A stretch of DNA of 25,195 nucleotides. Origin: DASXBJ01 sp036491755 (lineage in GTDB: Bacteria; Chloroflexota; Dormibacteria; Dormibacterales; Dormibacteraceae). A program made the translations under genes and the position numbers. The notes beneath the pieces were generated by a model. It was given only the letters and a program-made list of their open reading frames with translations. It was not told where the DNA came from and searched no databases. Within the stretch, counting starts at the first letter, position 1; every line of letters begins with the position of its first letter. The stretch is from positions 1-25,195 of the forward strand of contig DASXBJ010000026.1 in assembly GCA_036491755.1 (NCBI GenBank). Reading direction: 5' to 3'. This document shows, one piece after another, positions 23,080 through 25,195 of the stretch.

Positions 23080-23495
23080 AGGCGCTTCACCAGCCGCCAC
23101 CTGTTGAGCTCGCCATCGCGCTCGTATCCGAGCTCGTCGAGAAGCGACCGGGCAAGCACCAGCCCGCGCCCGTCCTCGCTCCACACATCCGGCATCTCGC
23201 GCGCGAGGTGCTCGTGCACCGGCGGCCCCGGATCGACAAACGAGGCGATGACCGTGCCGCCTTCAAAGCGCAGCATGTATTCGACCGGCACTCCGACCTC
23301 CTGTGGACGCCCATGGGTGAGCACGTTGGCGCCGATTTCCCCGAGGGCGGTCTCGAACAGGATGAGCTGAGGGTCGCTTTCGTCGCGGCCGGTGGCCTGA
23401 CGCAGCCGGTCCACGGACTGGTGAAGCGTGTCCAGTCCCTGATCGAGGACGGTGAGCGTGGCGCGGAACTCAAAGGGCTCCTCTTTAGGTCCCAA
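23076..23495 (-). CDS. RsbW/SpoIIAB-like anti-sigma factor ATPase (HATPase_c_2)
   Basis: The 139-residue protein has the GHKL fold of anti-sigma serine kinases: N-box GEIGANVLTHG, G1-type FVDPGPP, and G2-type EDGRGLVLARSLLDELGYER, ending NRWRLVKRL. Such proteins bind a sigma factor or other partner and phosphorylate a STAS antagonist on Ser. The STAS gene is directly upstream, two bases away, and a PP2C phosphatase lies divergent from it, which completes a partner-switch trio. The TTG start at 23495 is chosen because it follows the STAS stop closely. No sigma-factor gene is in the window, so the target is unknown. Confidence 0.86.
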   Translation of the reverse strand: MGPKEEPFEFRATLTVLDQGLDTLHQSVDRLRQATGRDESDPQLILFETALGEIGANVLTHGRPQEVGVPVEYMLRFEGGTVIASFVDPGPPVHEHLAREMPDVWSEDGRGLVLARSLLDELGYERDGELNRWRLVKRL

Positions 23496-23497
23496 GC

Positions 23498-23839
23498 TCA
23501 GAAGCCAGTAAGGGCTTCCTCGACTGTGGCGTAGTACGGGAACACGCGATCGAGCGTGGTGAGCTCGAGGACCACCCGGACCTGCTGGTTCGGCGCGGCC
23601 AGACGCAGCTCGCCCTGGCTGCCCTTGATCTGCTTCAAGGCCGAGATCACTGAGCCGAGCCCGGTGCTGTCCACAAAGCTCACTCCCTCCATGTCGATCA
23701 CGACACGCGGGAGACCGCTCTTGACGACCTCGCTGATCACGTCTTTCAATGCCGGAGCGCCGACCACGTCAAGGCGTCCGGTTGGCGCGACCACGGTGAT
23801 CCCGTTCTCGGCGGCTCGCGTCTGGACGTCCAGGCTCAG
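23498..23839 (-). CDS. STAS-domain anti-sigma factor antagonist (RsbV/SpoIIAA-like)
   Basis: This is a STAS-domain protein with GRLDVVGAPALKDVI, VVIDMEGVSFVDSTGLGSVISALKQIKG and LRLAAPNQQVRVVLELTTLDRVFPYYATVEEAL. The Ser in VDSTG is the expected phosphorylation site. The first canonical start in frame is GTG 23794, but that would remove the first beta-strand (LDVQTRAAENGITVV). A CTG at 23839, six bases after GGGAGA, would restore a full-length protein of 113 residues and is chosen here. First gene of the four-gene signalling operon; its ATPase partner follows after two bases. The domain is certain; the start is a judgement. Confidence 0.85.
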   Translation of the reverse strand: MSLDVQTRAAENGITVVAPTGRLDVVGAPALKDVISEVVKSGLPRVVIDMEGVSFVDSTGLGSVISALKQIKGSQGELRLAAPNQQVRVVLELTTLDRVFPYYATVEEALTGF

Positions 23840-23864
23840 GTTCGGTCTCCCATGGGGCTTTCAG

Positions 23865-23904
23865 AGTGTATGGCAGACGGTCGTGAATTTAGCCTGTCTA
23901 CACT
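23865..23904. promoter_or_regulatory. Divergent promoter region with facing TACACT elements
   Basis: TACACT occurs on the plus strand at 23899-23904, eight bases before the GTG of the PP2C regulator, and on the minus strand at 23870-23865, upstream of the STAS gene. The two form an inverted repeat (AGTGTA...TACACT), with AGAC and GTCT close to the arms. Both read as -10 elements, so the two arms of the partner switch could be co-regulated. No clear -35 hexamers were found. Confidence 0.45.
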
Positions 23905-23912
23905 GCTGGAAC

Positions 23913-25046
23913 GTGTTGGAACCGGAAAGCTCGCTGCGCATCCTCGTCGTGGACGACGAGGAATCTCTCGCCAAGGTCATGGCCCGCACCCTTCGCAGCC
24001 GAGGTTTTGAGTGCGACATCGCCCTGGACGCGGCCCAGGCGAGGCAATTCTTCGATGGCCGCGACTACGCGCTGGCGCTCCTGGACGTCCGGCTTCCCGA
24101 CGAGTCCGGGTATGGGCTCCTCGAGGAGCTCCGTTCGAAGCGGCCGGACACGGCCGTGGTGATGGTGTCGGGGGTCGACGACCCCGAGCTGGGAAGGGCA
24201 GCCATGGAGCACGGCGCCTACGCCTATCACGTCAAGCCGGTCGGGGCGACGCAGCTGTACCTGCTGGTCGTCAACAATCTTCGCCGGCGGAGCCTCGAGC
24301 TCGACAATCGCGCCAACCTCCGCAGGTTGGAGGCGATGGTGGGCGAGCGCGTCGAGCAGATGCACCGTGCCGCCGAGCTGCAGGCCGGGATGCTCCCCGC
24401 CTCTCCATATATGGAGGAGGGGTTTGAGCTGGCCGCCCACTTCACGGCGGCCAAGGAGATCAGCGGCGACTTCTACGACTGGCACCGCTCGCCGGACGGG
24501 CTCGTCACCATCACGCTCGGCGACGTGATGGGGAAGGGCCTCCTGGCAGCGCTGATGATGGCCACTGCGCGGGCGGCGCTTCGGGGCTCGGCCGCCATCG
24601 ACCCGATGGAGGCGAGCGTCAAGAAGGCGGCGGAGGTGATGGCCGCCGCGCTCGATGTCAACCACGCCTACGTCACCGTGTTCCACTGCAGGTTCAACCC
24701 GAAGTCCGGAGAGCTGCGGTACGTGGACGCGGGCCACGGCCACGCCCGCGTCCTCCGCGGCGGCGGCGGCCAGGAGCAGCTGCCTCAGCGCAGCGCTCCG
24801 ATCGGGATCTTTTCCGACACGCAGTACGTCGTCGGTGCGGTGACCCTCAACCCCGGCGACACGCTGGTCGTGTTTTCGGACGGTTTGCTGGACCTCCGGC
24901 CCGACCTCGCGACCAAAGAGCTCTTGCTTCCGTACGACGTGCGACGCGCGGAGACGGCGCAGACGATGGTGGACATCCTCGCCCAGGGCTCGCGCAGCCG
25001 GGAGCTGTTCGACGACGTGACCGTTCTCGCGCTGAAGCGGGTATGA
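23913..25046 (+). CDS. Response regulator with PP2C (SpoIIE/RsbU-type) phosphatase domain
   Basis: The 377-residue protein has an N-terminal receiver domain (VVDDEES, Asp58 in LLDVRLPDESG, Lys108 in YHVKPVG). A helical coiled linker follows (RRLEAMVGERVEQMHRAAELQAGML). The C-terminal PP2C-type phosphatase domain has ISGDFYDW, GDVMGKG, AGHGHARV, FSDGLLDL and DDVTVLALK, which supply the metal-binding acidic residues. Such proteins dephosphorylate STAS antagonists, here probably the divergent STAS protein, when the receiver is phosphorylated. The GTG at 23913 is chosen because the receiver begins just after it and TACACT lies eight bases upstream; earlier in-frame sequence is antisense to the STAS gene. 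The stop codon is inside a terminator hairpin. Confidence 0.94.
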   Translation: MLEPESSLRILVVDDEESLAKVMARTLRSRGFECDIALDAAQARQFFDGRDYALALLDVRLPDESGYGLLEELRSKRPDTAVVMVSGVDDPELGRAAMEHGAYAYHVKPVGATQLYLLVVNNLRRRSLELDNRANLRRLEAMVGERVEQMHRAAELQAGMLPASPYMEEGFELAAHFTAAKEISGDFYDWHRSPDGLVTITLGDVMGKGLLAALMMATARAALRGSAAIDPMEASVKKAAEVMAAALDVNHAYVTVFHCRFNPKSGELRYVDAGHGHARVLRGGGGQEQLPQRSAPIGIFSDTQYVVGAVTLNPGDTLVVFSDGLLDLRPDLATKELLLPYDVRRAETAQTMVDILAQGSRSRELFDDVTVLALKRV

Positions 25047-25070
25047 GGGAAACCCGGATGGTTTCCCTCA
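25044..25070 (+). terminator. Perfect 11-bp hairpin overlapping the PP2C-regulator stop codon
   Basis: TGAGGGAAACC and GGTTTCCCTCA pair perfectly around CGGAT; the first arm begins with the TGA stop codon. No T-run follows directly. A second hairpin (TGCGGC-TGC-GCCGCA, 25078-25092) with CTCTTTT a few bases further on lies downstream, so the pair may act together as a terminator. Confidence 0.65.
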
Positions 25071-25195
25071 TCGCGCGTGCGGCTGCGCCGCAGGCGCTGC
25101 TCTTTTCCGGTATATGGATGTGACTTAACTTAGTAGTCACTCCTCGCCACGCATGAGACCAGGGGGACAGAGTCGCGGGTGGGCGAAGCCCAGCC
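25071..25195. other. Non-coding end of window
   Basis: No credible gene is seen in these 125 bases. They hold a small GC hairpin (25078-25092), a TC-rich stretch (CTCTTTT), and an A/T-rich spot with the inverted repeat GTGACT...AGTCAC (25120-25140, 9-base loop). The latter could be an operator or promoter region for a gene beyond the window. Confidence 0.4.

Noticed and set aside
1..25195. CRISPR array, insertion sequence or prophage
   Set aside because: No spaced direct repeats, transposase, integrase or phage structural gene was seen, and base composition looks even throughout.

Overview
The window reads as one chromosomal segment of a high-GC bacterium that uses GTG and TTG starts freely and packs its genes tightly, with stop/start overlaps such as GTGA, ATGA and TAATG. 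Core genes (clpX, valS, rplU-rpmA-obgE-nadD-rsfS) sit next to a Tad-type pilus locus and a signalling cluster. The composition, an HspR-like MerR protein and a cyclase/ATPase protein style common in Chloroflexota and Dormibacterota suggest a Terrabacteria lineage of that kind. That placement is inference from gene style, not a phylogenetic result.

Layout. 2-826 is the 3' part of clpX and 948-3515 is valS. 3529-7577 holds four abutting or overlapping membrane-protein genes. Two of them look like remote, degenerate relatives of complex I / Hyf / Mrp antiporter subunits, and the usual proton-path lysines appear to be missing. 7690-10759 is the plus-strand set rplU, rpmA, obgE, nadD, rsfS. From 13731 back to 10764 runs a minus-strand operon cpaB, tadB, tadC and an HspR-like merR gene. 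It diverges from a plus-strand operon of two tadE-like genes and a large tadG-like gene (13761-16887).

The most striking gene is on the minus strand at 21768-16888, ending base-to-base against tadG. It encodes 1626 residues in one frame: an N-terminal small domain, a complete CpaF/TadA secretion ATPase, a Pro/Gln/Ala-rich linker, a class III nucleotidyl cyclase with all expected catalytic residues (adenylate-type), and an AAA/STAND-like ATPase with a TPR-like tail. The P-loop lysine of the second ATPase is replaced by alanine. This would physically couple the pilus motor to cAMP synthesis.

Upstream of it, on the same strand (23839-21839), is a regulatory operon: STAS anti-anti-sigma-like protein, RsbW-like ATPase, a tiny histidine-kinase dimerisation (DHp) protein without a catalytic domain, and a receiver-GGDEF protein. 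Divergent from that operon is a receiver-PP2C (SpoIIE/RsbU-like) phosphatase (23913-25046). Together they look like a partner-switching circuit plus second-messenger signalling set beside the pilus motor.

Several lead genes (rplU, cpaB, the PP2C regulator) have a -10-like hexamer only 8-9 nt before the start codon, which suggests leaderless transcripts. No tRNA, rRNA, CRISPR array, insertion sequence or phage gene was seen, and no gene-free stretch exceeds 300 bases.
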